Below, in pieces: positions 1-7,800 of a DNA stretch of 62,835 bases. The notes under the pieces are model-generated. The model was given only the letters and a program-made list of their open reading frames with translations, searched no databases and had not been told where the DNA came from. Source of the stretch: UMGS1601 sp900553335 (GTDB lineage Bacteria; Bacillota; Clostridia; Oscillospirales; Ruminococcaceae); assembly GCA_937920725.1 (NCBI GenBank), contig CALEUW010000038.1:1-62835 (forward strand), in the 5' to 3' direction. Numbering within the stretch: position 1 is the first letter of the stretch; every line of letters starts with the position of its first letter. A program made the position numbers and the translations under genes.

Positions 1-130
1 AAACCACAACGGATTAAGATCTTGTCGTTTCTATAGCTATGGGTATATTATAGCAATATCCATCTTGTTTGTCAACAGAAAATCCAAGCATTTTGACGGG
101 ATATATCTACATTTTTTGACAAATTGACTA

Positions 131-159
131 TTAATTCACACGCTAATTGTTGGTATAAT
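131..159 (+). promoter_or_regulatory. Promoter of the XRE-family regulator gene
   Basis: An extended -10 element, TGG followed by TATAAT (TATAAT at 154-159), lies 33 bases before the start codon at 192. The -35 position 17 bases upstream is weak (TTAATT), which fits an extended -10 promoter. The first 130 bases are AT-rich and hold no gene that I can see. Confidence 0.6.
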
Positions 160-191
160 AATATAAAACAACAACAATGAGGTAGAAAAAC

Positions 192-506
192 ATGAATGAA
201 CTTAATATTGAAGTGGGCAATAGATTAAGAGAAATCAGAAAAGGTCTTAAATTAACCCAAGAGAAATTTTCCGAACAATTGGATTATTCAACAAATAACT
301 ATGGTCAAATTGAAAGAGGCGAACGTGGAATATCATTAGAAAAACTAAGACTACTCTACGACAAATTCGATGTTGACCTTCTTTACCTTCTTACAGGTGA
401 TAAATCACATCAGGTAAAAATAAATCAACTCATTAGCGACTGCCCCAAAGATAAGCTGTTTGATTTAGAACAAATTCTTAAATATATCAGCAATCTTTAT
501 AAATGA
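192..506 (+). CDS. XRE-family helix-turn-helix transcriptional regulator
   Basis: This is a 104-residue cytoplasmic DNA-binding protein. Residues 7-64 form an HTH_3/Cro-type domain with the usual pattern: a first helix with RLREIRK, the turn LTQEKFSEQL, a recognition helix around NYGQIERGERGIS, and a hydrophobic LLYLLTG ending. The last 35 residues are short and of unknown role. The start is supported by GAGGT eight bases upstream of ATG. It sits alone on the plus strand, ahead of a terminator shared with the convergent glucanase gene. Its target cannot be read from the sequence. It could be a stand-alone regulator or the remnant of a small mobile or toxin-antitoxin module, but no partner toxin is visible. 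Confidence 0.85.
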   Translation: MNELNIEVGNRLREIRKGLKLTQEKFSEQLDYSTNNYGQIERGERGISLEKLRLLYDKFDVDLLYLLTGDKSHQVKINQLISDCPKDKLFDLEQILKYISNLYK

Positions 507-558
507 CCTTTTCTGCTCTTTTCTCTAAATACTTTTTAATATAAATATCTAATTAATT

Positions 559-594
559 ATTAGGAGTGTCCCGCAAAAGCGGGACGCTCCTAAT
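559..594. terminator. Bidirectional terminator hairpin
   Basis: A 16-bp inverted repeat (arms 559-574 and 579-594) with an AAAA loop and a single T:G wobble separates the XRE gene from the convergent glucanase gene. T-rich sequence follows on the plus strand and A/T-rich sequence on the other side. Confidence 0.8.
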
Positions 595-614
595 CTTTTA
601 ATCTAAAACTTACT

Positions 615-2558
615 TTATACAGAAGGGATCGAAGCGTTGCTATATCCTGCTGCTATGAAGTTAACAATTGTAGCTCCTACTGCAGTTATAGTATCAGTTG
701 TTCTGTCAAAGAGTGCAGAACCCTTAAGTCCAACTACTCCGTTATCCCAATATGCCAAAACTACTTTAACATTATTAGGGTTGCTTACAGCATACTTATT
801 GAGCCAATAGCAGTATGCTGCTCTATCCGAAGTATTATTCTTGTCGATAGGACCATACTCACCGATAAACAACGGCATATTCTCATCTGCCGCAAATTCG
901 CAGATGCTGTCGATTGTATCCTTCATTTCTGATCCATCAGCATTATTGCTCCATGAACTTGTACCATTTTCGTTAAGTGCAAAGTTATATGGATCATAAT
1001 AGTGAACAGAAAGCATTAATCTGTTTGAAGCACTATCGGTAGGTTTTGTAAATCCTGCAATAGTATATTCAATATTTGTGTTATAACCTGCTACGATAAG
1101 AACACGGTCTGTATTATTTCCGCCAGCAGCTCTAACAGAAGTTACAAATGCTTGATTCAAATCGTTTATTCTGCCATACTCTGTAGATGTTGGAACATAA
1201 CTATGACTATAAGCTAAAAGCTCATTAAAGCCCTCGAATACAAGCTTCTGGTCATAATCAGCAAAGTATGTAGCGATGCTTGACCATACTGCTGCAAACT
1301 TGTTTTTAACTGTGTCAAAGTTACTGCTTGTGATATCAAGCCAATTGCCTGTAACACCGTATCCACCATCGTTATGCATATCAATTACAACATACATACC
1401 CATATTGTAGGCGTCATCAATGATTACCTGAAGTCTTTCAAGATACTCATCGTTTACAGAATTGTCGTCCTTGATCATATTTAAATATGAAACAGGAATA
1501 CGAATAGTGTTGAATCCTGCGTTTTTAACAGCGATGAAGAGTTCCTTTGTAGTAATAGGATTTCCCCAAATTGTTTCGCTTACGTTACCTTCGCTGTCAA
1601 CAGAATCGAAAGAGTTACCTAAGTTCCAAGCCATGCCCATGTCAGAAGCTACTTCTGTAGCATTCTTATTTGATACGGACTTATAAACATTTCCTGCTGT
1701 GTAATCGTAGATATGGATCTCCTTAACTGTGCAAGCGTCATAGCAAGCCAAGAAAGCTGTTAAGCTCTCAGGAATCTCTGTTGTATATACAACTTCACCT
1801 GTTTTATTAACCATAGGATAATTAGGTACGATAGGTGATCCGCTCATTCTCTGAAGCTCTGCCTGAACATAGTCGTTCGGGTTAGTATTATACTCAACAG
1901 TTACATCTACTCTTGGGTTTGCAAAGCCGTTTACTGAGAACTGAGAAACCTGAATGTTCCACTCATTTGTTGAAACAGCAGCACCGCCTGCTGAGCTAAC
2001 TGTCATTGTTCCGCCTGTTCCCTTTGTCCATTCTCCTGTAATAGTAACTTCCTGTCCTGCAACAGTACCTGATACATACTTAAGAGATGTGATCTCTACC
2101 TGTGCATCGTTGATACCGCCTGTCTGAAGGTTAATTCCCTGAACAGCCTTACCTGTTGTAAGAGCCGCTTCGATTGTCGAAATCGGAACAGTTTCAGTAT
2201 AAACTGTATTCGTTACAGGGTTAGCCTGTCCTACCTTTGTCTTTTCCCAGCCGCCCCAATCTTGGTCAAATACCAAGAATTCAAAGGTGTCTGTGTAGTC
2301 GATAGGTCTTGTTGTGCCATCGTCTTCCGTAATTGTTTCGTTTTCAGCCAATTTCGTATACTTATACGAAATTTCGAAAGCACTGTTTCCGAAATAATCG
2401 GACTTAAAGTAAGTACCGATATACGTTGCGTTTCCGGTATACGGTCCGCCGTTCGTAATCAGCGTGGTGTCAGTTGCACTAGCTCCAAGTCCTGTAAGGC
2501 CTGTTACTGCCAATGCAGCAGCCGAAGCAACACTAATGATTTTTGACTTTAGTGACAT
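615..2558 (-). CDS. Secreted GH5-family endoglucanase with N-terminal beta-rich modules
   Basis: This 647-residue exported enzyme probably cleaves beta-1,4-glucan or a related hemicellulose. A signal peptide covers residues 1-28 (KSK, hydrophobic core, ASA-TD cleavage). Two beta-rich regions follow (about 30-165 and 168-300) that look like carbohydrate-binding modules, although I cannot name their family. The C-terminal half is a GH5 barrel beginning at WNLGNSF (W311). The acid/base is Glu446 in FEGFNEL and the nucleophile is Glu567 in IGEYG; the pattern resembles subfamily GH5_4. There is no dockerin or sortase motif at the C terminus, so it is probably free or bound by its modules. AAGGAG stands seven bases before ATG. 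It lies downstream of agrDB on the same strand, across a 235-base gap with no clear terminator. Confidence is high for GH5 and moderate for substrate. Confidence 0.9.
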   Translation of the reverse strand: MSLKSKIISVASAAALAVTGLTGLGASATDTTLITNGGPYTGNATYIGTYFKSDYFGNSAFEISYKYTKLAENETITEDDGTTRPIDYTDTFEFLVFDQDWGGWEKTKVGQANPVTNTVYTETVPISTIEAALTTGKAVQGINLQTGGINDAQVEITSLKYVSGTVAGQEVTITGEWTKGTGGTMTVSSAGGAAVSTNEWNIQVSQFSVNGFANPRVDVTVEYNTNPNDYVQAELQRMSGSPIVPNYPMVNKTGEVVYTTEIPESLTAFLACYDACTVKEIHIYDYTAGNVYKSVSNKNATEVASDMGMAWNLGNSFDSVDSEGNVSETIWGNPITTKELFIAVKNAGFNTIRIPVSYLNMIKDDNSVNDEYLERLQVIIDDAYNMGMYVVIDMHNDGGYGVTGNWLDITSSNFDTVKNKFAAVWSSIATYFADYDQKLVFEGFNELLAYSHSYVPTSTEYGRINDLNQAFVTSVRAAGGNNTDRVLIVAGYNTNIEYTIAGFTKPTDSASNRLMLSVHYYDPYNFALNENGTSSWSNNADGSEMKDTIDSICEFAADENMPLFIGEYGPIDKNNTSDRAAYCYWLNKYAVSNPNNVKVVLAYWDNGVVGLKGSALFDRTTDTITAVGATIVNFIAAGYSNASIPSV

Positions 2559-2793
2559 AAAATACTCCTTCTAAAAAAATTTTATAATTCCCTGGACAGA
2601 ACATTAAGCTGCAAACAAAGTGTCCAGTAGCTTTGCTTGTGCTTTTAAACTTTTTTGCTGCCCCCTCCATAAAGAATGGGGGAGTGAGTTTGACAAACAT
2701 ATAAGCATTAAATTACATCAAGCAACTTAAACAGATTAAAATTAAATTAACCCTTAATGAATGTCATTAAAACATTAGCACAGTACAACAATA

Positions 2794-3378
2794 TCAAGAA
2801 ATTTGTTTGGTATTCTTTAAACCGCCAATTATCATCAATACTGCTGTTACTATTAGTGCTAACATTATTGAACAAGCAACTTTTTCATAATTCAAAAGAT
2901 ATGTACTTATACAAATCACCGTTTCAATTATTAAAATTGATCTGGATTTTATTTTAAGAATTTTTCGTTCTTCATTTGTAAGACGTTTATTTTCAGTATC
3001 AATCGGAGATGTCAACCAAATGATTACTGCCGCTATAATAGACAAACATAACACTATTTCCCAGCTAAACAAATTCCTTTGAATTAATTTTAAAATTACC
3101 AACACCACCATTAACATGCACATGGATTGTATAAAACACTTTATTCTGGTATCGGCATGATAGCCTCCCGCCAGCGAACGAATTACAGAAAACGAAAGAG
3201 TAAAAAGTAGACACTCCCAAAAGCTCTGTAATAATACTCCTAGCAACATTGAAGCTATAAAGAATAAAACCTTTAACAAAAGAATTTCTATTCCGTATTT
3301 GATAACTTCAAGTCTTTCTTCATCAATATTATCGTTATTTGCGAGAAAAGAAGTTATTATGCTTAAAATCGCATCCAT
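2794..3378 (-). CDS. agrB: AgrB-like membrane peptidase that processes the autoinducing peptide
   Basis: AgrB-family proteins are membrane cysteine endopeptidases that cut the AgrD C-terminal tail and help form the cyclic thiolactone. The 194-residue length is typical. The active-site region is AGGYHADTRIKC, giving His74 and Cys81 with the same seven-residue separation as His77/Cys84 of Staphylococcus aureus AgrB. Hydrophobic segments at about 29-50, 57-70, 85-102, 107-124, 148-163 and 168-187 fit a polytopic membrane protein. It follows agrD by 68 bases on the same strand and is probably co-transcribed from the promoter at 3622-3649. Here agrDB is a separate unit from agrA-agrC, with a terminator between them. 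Confidence 0.93.
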   Translation of the reverse strand: MDAILSIITSFLANNDNIDEERLEVIKYGIEILLLKVLFFIASMLLGVLLQSFWECLLFTLSFSVIRSLAGGYHADTRIKCFIQSMCMLMVVLVILKLIQRNLFSWEIVLCLSIIAAVIIWLTSPIDTENKRLTNEERKILKIKSRSILIIETVICISTYLLNYEKVACSIMLALIVTAVLMIIGGLKNTKQIS

Positions 3379-3446
3379 ATTCTATAACCACCCATGTGTT
3401 TGTGAAAGAAAAGAACAATAAATCTTTTACCTTTCACCCTAAAGCC

Positions 3447-3599
3447 TTAAGAGTCTTTTTCACCCTTCTTTAAAGACTTCGGCTGTTTCGGTTGATAAAA
3501 GAAACATGTGCAAGTCTGATTCATATCATTCTTTGCTGAAGCTGTACCAACCTTATCAACAAATTTTATCATTATCCTTTTTACTTTTTTGTTTAACAT
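3447..3599 (-). CDS. agrD: AgrD-like cyclic peptide autoinducer precursor
   Basis: This 50-residue precursor has the three parts of AgrD: a basic amphipathic leader (MLNKKVKRIMIKFVDKVG), a short core ending CTCFFYQ, and a charged tail PKQPKSLKKGEKDS cut away by AgrB. Two cysteines two residues apart (in TCTCFF) precede the aromatic residues, so the ring-forming Cys, the ring size and hence the mature pheromone are not certain; the second Cys followed by four residues before PK is the usual layout. The start at 3599 is chosen over a longer frame because GGGAGG stands just upstream of that ATG. Tail residues Q-P-K-x-P match Clostridia-type AgrD. The peptide is secreted and probably sensed by the AgrC-like kinase upstream. 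Confidence 0.9.
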   Translation of the reverse strand: MLNKKVKRIMIKFVDKVGTASAKNDMNQTCTCFFYQPKQPKSLKKGEKDS

Positions 3600-3621
3600 A
3601 ACTATTCCTCCCTTGATTTTC

Positions 3622-3649
3622 ATTATACTGCTTATTTTCACAAAATCAA
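3622..3649 (-). promoter_or_regulatory. agrDB promoter
   Basis: On the minus strand TTGATT (3649-3644) is followed after 16 bases by TATAAT (3627-3622). The -35 box is imperfect, as expected for a promoter that needs an activator. Confidence 0.7.
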
Positions 3650-3656
3650 CAGATTT

Positions 3657-3685
3657 GCCCTGAATGCAACAAAACTCGCCCTGAA
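3657..3685 (-). promoter_or_regulatory. Paired direct repeats, probable AgrA (LytTR) operator
   Basis: TTCAGGGC occurs twice on the minus strand, at 3685-3678 and 3664-3657. The repeats are exactly 21 bp apart, two helical turns, and the nearer one ends seven bases upstream of the agrDB -35 box. LytTR-domain activators such as AgrA bind pairs of roughly 9-bp direct repeats with 12-bp spacers, which gives the same 21-bp period. Binding by the regulator encoded at 5119-5844 is inferred. Confidence 0.65.
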
Positions 3686-3742
3686 GTAAACAATTTCATG
3701 ATTTTTAGCCCGATTTAAATTGAATTTTGGGTTTTTAAAGAC

Positions 3743-3784
3743 AAAAAAACGGTAAAATAAGCTCTTGCTTATCTTACCGTTTTT
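3743..3784. terminator. Terminator after agrC
   Basis: An 18-bp hairpin with one mismatch (arms 3745-3762 and 3767-3784, loop TCTT) has a T run on both sides. It ends the agrA-agrC transcript before the separate agrDB promoter. Confidence 0.85.
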
Positions 3785-3800
3785 GTATTTATTTATAGGT

Positions 3801-5114
3801 TTATTCGTTATTTGCCGGAATCATAAGTCTTGTTTTAAAAACATTTTCATTATATTCCGTAAAAAACATGCCGTTATAATTTTCAGCTCTTGCCCTTAAT
3901 ATTGATAATCCCCAGCCTGTATGATCTTCTTTTACCGATTTGATTTTATTATCCTCTTTTTTTATTATTCCGTTATAGCTGTTTTCAAAACTAATCACAA
4001 TAAAACCGTTTTGCTGCCCGATTATAACATTTATGAATCTGTCTTCACGATCGACCTTACGGCAAGCGTCGATTGCGTTATCCCAAAGGTTTGCAAATAT
4101 AGCGGTTATATCTACATCACTTATGAAATCCAATTCCAGATCTTCGATCTCAGTTTTTACTTTGACATTTTCATTTTCGGCTACGGCAATTTTCTGGCTC
4201 ATAACTATGCTTAAAATTTGATTTTTACAATGAAAGCCTACCACAAGCGAATCCATACCCTCTTCAATAAGCCTGCAATAATTCTCAGCCTTTTCGCTAT
4301 TAATGCCGCACAACTGCTTGAGAGTATCTAAATGCTTTTTTATATCATGAATAATCTTTTGTGATTCCTGATATTTTTTATCTGTTTCGATATAATGTGC
4401 CAGCTGCAACTCGCTTTGAGTACGAATAAGCTGCAATTCCATTTTATCCTCGTAAAAATTCGCCATCATTTCAATAATATATGTAATTGCAAAGTTTAAA
4501 GATAAAAAGCCTACCAGCATTATTATTGCCATTATTCCGTCCAGATAGCTGCTTATCTTAACGGCATAAGTGTACAACACCAATATTTCAAATACCGTCA
4601 GCAATAAAAGCAATATGATTTGTGTCGTTTTGATTTTCGTAAGCTCTTTGCGTGATAAAACATAAATAAAGATATTGCACAACAAAAACATCAGCAATGT
4701 ATTCAGGGCGCAGCCAAAAATAATATATTTGTCATTAGTCAGCACATTTTGAACACTTATGTTTTCGATAACAGTCCATATTGAAGCTGATGAAATATCT
4801 GCTACCAATAAAATTAAAAAATAAACAATATTAAACGGTATTTTTCGTTTCAGTTTTTCTTCACACAGAACAATACTCCAGACATTAATCTGTATGACAC
4901 CATACACTGAGTTTAAAACTGATGGAAGATTAAAATGTAAAACCATTCTATTGACTAAAAGATATAACAACACAGAAATAACCCAAAGGATCACTACCAT
5001 ATGTTTTGATTTTATTTTTATTTGATATACCTTTGCATAAAAACGAAATATTAGTAGATTGGTAAGTACTGTTGTCAAACATAAAGATACATTGCTCCAA
5101 AACGCTAAGCTCAT
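3801..5114 (-). CDS. agrC: AgrC-like sensor histidine kinase (GHKL type)
   Basis: This 437-residue membrane kinase probably senses the AgrD-derived peptide. The first 215 residues hold six or seven hydrophobic segments, as in AgrC. A dimerisation/phosphorylation helix follows with His256 in IIHDIKKH. The ATPase domain has the N box NLWDNAIDAC (Asn346) and the G box GWGLSILRARAENY, typical of the HATPase_c_5 group. The start at 5114 (MSLAFW) is preferred over the one at 5144 because GGAGGTGAG lies just upstream; it starts four bases after the agrA stop, so the two are translated as a unit. A terminator follows the gene. The peptide specificity is inferred from the neighbours. Confidence 0.92.
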   Translation of the reverse strand: MSLAFWSNVSLCLTTVLTNLLIFRFYAKVYQIKIKSKHMVVILWVISVLLYLLVNRMVLHFNLPSVLNSVYGVIQINVWSIVLCEEKLKRKIPFNIVYFLILLVADISSASIWTVIENISVQNVLTNDKYIIFGCALNTLLMFLLCNIFIYVLSRKELTKIKTTQIILLLLLTVFEILVLYTYAVKISSYLDGIMAIIMLVGFLSLNFAITYIIEMMANFYEDKMELQLIRTQSELQLAHYIETDKKYQESQKIIHDIKKHLDTLKQLCGINSEKAENYCRLIEEGMDSLVVGFHCKNQILSIVMSQKIAVAENENVKVKTEIEDLELDFISDVDITAIFANLWDNAIDACRKVDREDRFINVIIGQQNGFIVISFENSYNGIIKKEDNKIKSVKEDHTGWGLSILRARAENYNGMFFTEYNENVFKTRLMIPANNE

Positions 5115-5118
5115 AATC

Positions 5119-5844
5119 TCACCTCCCGGATAATGATGAAACAATATTCTGTGATAATAACTTCATAAACTCCTGTTTTTTACGCTGCGATAGAGGGAAA
5201 AAATCACCGTTATCCATTATTATCAATCTATCCTTTGTAACTTCTTTTACAAATCTTAAATTGACTATACAACATCTATGCGGCATAAAGAACATATCTT
5301 TATTGAGTCTCTCATATATATCCCCGATGTTTTCCTTAACGATAATATTTTTGTCGGTCAAATTACTTAATACAACCTTTTTCTTTTCTTTAATATTGAA
5401 ATATCTTATTTCATCCAAATTTACCAACAGCATACCATCGTCCGTCGCCAGCGAGATCTTAGCTTTATTCTTTTTATATACTGTTGAAAAAAAATCGTTA
5501 AGAACATTATCGATCTGTTCCTGGGATGCCGGTTTAGAAATAAAATCAAACGCATGGACCTTGTACGCTCTTCTCCAATAATCCACATATCCTGTTATGT
5601 AGACTATAGGCACATTCATATCGCTTTTCCGAATATGCTGAGCCGCTTGTATTCCGTTGACATTTTTCATTTCTATATCCATGAAAATAATATCAAATTT
5701 CAAACCGCTGTCAATTAATTCCTGACCGTCGGAAAAAGGCAATATCTTACATTCAAGTGCATTATCAATGAAATACTTGGAGATCATTGCGAAGATTTGC
5801 TTTCTAATTTGTTTTTCATCATCCACAATTGCTATCCTGATCAT
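5119..5844 (-). CDS. agrA: AgrA-like response regulator with LytTR DNA-binding domain
   Basis: This is a 241-residue response regulator. The receiver domain (1-120) has the acidic pair D8/D9 in VDDE, the phospho-acceptor Asp56 in FMDIEM, Thr84 in YITGY and Lys104 in ISKPAS. The C-terminal half (about 135-235) is a LytTR domain, with RYFNIKEKKK, FFMPHRCCIVNL and LPLSQR-like FPLSQRKK. It heads an operon with the kinase gene. Its own promoter is at 5864-5892. The natural target is the pair of 21-bp-spaced repeats ahead of agrD. The ribosome-binding site is weak (GGGCGG), so a low basal level is possible. Confidence 0.93.
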   Translation of the reverse strand: MIRIAIVDDEKQIRKQIFAMISKYFIDNALECKILPFSDGQELIDSGLKFDIIFMDIEMKNVNGIQAAQHIRKSDMNVPIVYITGYVDYWRRAYKVHAFDFISKPASQEQIDNVLNDFFSTVYKKNKAKISLATDDGMLLVNLDEIRYFNIKEKKKVVLSNLTDKNIIVKENIGDIYERLNKDMFFMPHRCCIVNLRFVKEVTKDRLIIMDNGDFFPLSQRKKQEFMKLLSQNIVSSLSGR

Positions 5845-5863
5845 AAAAACACCGCCCTATGAC

Positions 5864-5892
5864 ATTATATCAGAAATACCAGCTAAAATCAA
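5864..5892 (-). promoter_or_regulatory. agrA-agrC promoter
   Basis: TTGATT (5892-5887) and TATAAT (5869-5864) on the minus strand are 17 bases apart. Transcription should begin about 15 bases before the agrA start. No 21-bp repeat pair like that ahead of agrD is seen here. Confidence 0.7.
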
Positions 5893-5991
5893 CATAATGT
5901 TTAATATATATTCAGCTAATATTTTAATTTACGCCATAAATTATCGACAATATTCTCTTTAATTCGTCAAATTTCGACAAATATACAAAAT

Positions 5992-6030
5992 AAAAAAGCC
6001 ACGCAAAATCAAATGATTTCACGTAGCTTT
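5992..6030 (-). terminator. Terminator of the tRNA operon
   Basis: A 17-bp imperfect hairpin (three mismatches) directly downstream of tRNA-Glu is followed on the minus strand by TTTTTATTTTG. Confidence 0.8.
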
Positions 6031-6034
6031 GACT

Positions 6035-6109
6035 TGGTGACCCGTACGGGAATTGAACCCATGATTCCGCCGTGAAAGGGCGGTGTCTTAACCTCTTGAC
6101 CAACGGGCC
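6035..6109 (-). tRNA. tRNA-Glu (anticodon UUC)
   Basis: The 75-base minus-strand sequence folds as a cloverleaf with a seven-pair acceptor stem (GGCCCGT with ACGGGTC, one G:U), anticodon stem CCGCC/GGCGG around the loop CTTTCAC, a T arm containing GGTTCAATTCC, and an encoded CCA end. It follows tRNA-Met after two bases. Confidence 0.95.
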
Positions 6110-6111
6110 AT

Positions 6112-6188
6112 TGGTGGCTGTAATTGGATTCGAACCAATGACACTCCGGGTATGAACCGAATGCTCTAGCCAACTGAGCTATACAGCC
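6112..6188 (-). tRNA. tRNA-Met, elongator type (anticodon CAU)
   Basis: The 77-base minus-strand sequence has a GGCTGTA/TACAGCC acceptor stem, D arm AGCTCAGTTGGCTAGAGC, anticodon loop TTCATAC, T loop GTTCGAATC and encoded CCA. The paired first base of the acceptor stem and the absence of three G:C pairs in the anticodon stem argue for the elongator rather than the initiator. Confidence 0.93.
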
Positions 6189-6211
6189 GTAGCATTTACA
6201 GCGACTAGATT

Positions 6212-6240
6212 ATTATATACTACTTTTTTTTGTTTGTCAA
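6212..6240 (-). promoter_or_regulatory. Consensus promoter of the tRNA pair
   Basis: Perfect TTGACA (6240-6235), a 17-base spacer and TATAAT (6217-6212) on the minus strand, placed about 20 bases ahead of tRNA-Met. This is the strongest-looking promoter in the window and suits a stable RNA. Confidence 0.93.
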
Positions 6241-6290
6241 GGGGTTTGTACGGATTTTTGCAGGTTTTTTCAAAAAAAACAAAAGCTTCG

Positions 6291-7763
6291 TTACCTTAAA
6301 TCAAACCCTTGCTCTGCAAACTCCTCTAATACATTCTTCAGCGGAAAGTTTTTTACTTTGTGATAAGACGTTTTTTCTGAATTAACGTATATTTTAAGAT
6401 CGCATTGTTTGTTGAAATACTGAGCTACCGTCTGTTTGGTAGTTGCAATAGAAATACGTTCGATCGGAACTACAACTGTGTGAAAGCTGTAAAACCGACA
6501 ATAGCTGAGCGTTGCATATCCATCGTGAAAGCCTATTCCCGTCGTGAAAATTGATGCGAACTTAACAACGATAAACCAAAATCCCGGAATCAAAAACATC
6601 ATCATCATAAACATTATGATAGACTCCCATTCCGGAAATATCCATGCGACTATATAAGCTGCCACAGGAACTAATGCGACAACTAGAATCGGAGTTGTGA
6701 GAAAAGACAGTATTGATAAAAGCCGGCTTCTAAGCGTGAGCGTAGGACGTGGAATTTTCGGAACCAAAACCTTGAGCGACATAAGCATCTCTTCATTGGT
6801 AGTAATAGGGACTAAAACCGAAATGTGTTCATTGCTTTTTCCGTATCCCGCACAGTTTATGTGAACCGAACATATTTTAAACATTCTCATAAGAAAGCTC
6901 TGTCTTGTATCTATAAAATTAATCCGGTTTATATCTATAATGTTTATCTGACGGGTGATAATTCCCGATTGTATGATTATGTTAGAACCCTGCCTTACAG
7001 CGGTAAAATCCCAATGACGTATGAGATTTATTAAAAAGGAATAAAGCCACCCCACAACTATCACCAAAACAATAGCTATGGTTATCGGCGGAAGATTTAC
7101 CGTCATAAACCGTGCCACCTGATTGTTAATATCAAGAAGAAACTGCTGTTCGATCTCTCTTCCGACAATTCTTGAACCTTGATAAAGAAGCGTTGCGATA
7201 AGCACAACACCCGAAATCGTTGACGAAAACAAAAACGAGAAAATAAAAAGCTGCGTCTTTTTAGGCTGGTATGAAAACTTAGCCAAACCCTCTCCGTGAC
7301 CTTTGATAATGCTGTATATCTTGTCGAATTCGCTCTTTTTTATTATAAGCGTAACGTTATGCTTGTAAAACAGCCTTTTATTCGAGTTTGTGTCAATGTT
7401 TATTTTATATGCTCTGAACAAACGAAGAAAGGCGCCTTGAGAACAGGTTATCGACGAGGCTTCTTTATAATATATTTTCGATTTTAAAAGTCCGAAATAC
7501 CCTGTTCCTGTCTGGATATATTCTTCCTCTATTATAAAAGATATAAAAAACCACCTTAAAAACGCAAACCCGAAAATAATGGATACTATCAAAATATCAA
7601 GCCATGCACCCTTAAGCCATTCGGCAATATTGAACTTCATTGCTATAAGACTTCTTGTAAGAGGGATAAGCAAAAGCCAAAATCCTCTGGTGATATAATT
7701 AAAAATCGTAAGCGGATGCTGACGGTATTTAAAAATATAAGAAAAAATACTCTTTTCTCCCAC
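6291..7763 (-). CDS. Bacterial PH-domain membrane protein, YdbT-like
   Basis: This roughly 490-residue membrane protein belongs to the DUF304/bPH2 group of Bacillus YdbT. It has three repeated units, each a hydrophobic hairpin followed by a beta-rich PH-like domain: segments near 20-75, 168-245 and 350-405, with PH stretches after each (for example IIEEEYIQTGTGYFG and GIITRQINIIDINRI). Its role is unknown; in Bacillus the ydbS-ydbT pair is linked to resistance to membrane-active compounds. GTG at 7763 is placed eight bases after AGGAGG; the in-frame TTG at 7766 is the alternative. It follows the smaller PH protein by 37 bases, so the two form an operon. Confidence 0.82.
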   Translation of the reverse strand: MGEKSIFSYIFKYRQHPLTIFNYITRGFWLLLIPLTRSLIAMKFNIAEWLKGAWLDILIVSIIFGFAFLRWFFISFIIEEEYIQTGTGYFGLLKSKIYYKEASSITCSQGAFLRLFRAYKINIDTNSNKRLFYKHNVTLIIKKSEFDKIYSIIKGHGEGLAKFSYQPKKTQLFIFSFLFSSTISGVVLIATLLYQGSRIVGREIEQQFLLDINNQVARFMTVNLPPITIAIVLVIVVGWLYSFLINLIRHWDFTAVRQGSNIIIQSGIITRQINIIDINRINFIDTRQSFLMRMFKICSVHINCAGYGKSNEHISVLVPITTNEEMLMSLKVLVPKIPRPTLTLRSRLLSILSFLTTPILVVALVPVAAYIVAWIFPEWESIIMFMMMMFLIPGFWFIVVKFASIFTTGIGFHDGYATLSYCRFYSFHTVVVPIERISIATTKQTVAQYFNKQCDLKIYVNSEKTSYHKVKNFPLKNVLEEFAEQGFDLR

Positions 7764-7800
7764 CAAAGATCCCTCCTTTTAAACAATTCAGCAAAACCGT

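Noticed and set aside
2661..2682. C5/G5 inverted repeat between agrB and the glucanase gene as a terminator
   Set aside because: The stem is interrupted and no T run follows on the minus strand, so I do not call it a terminator.
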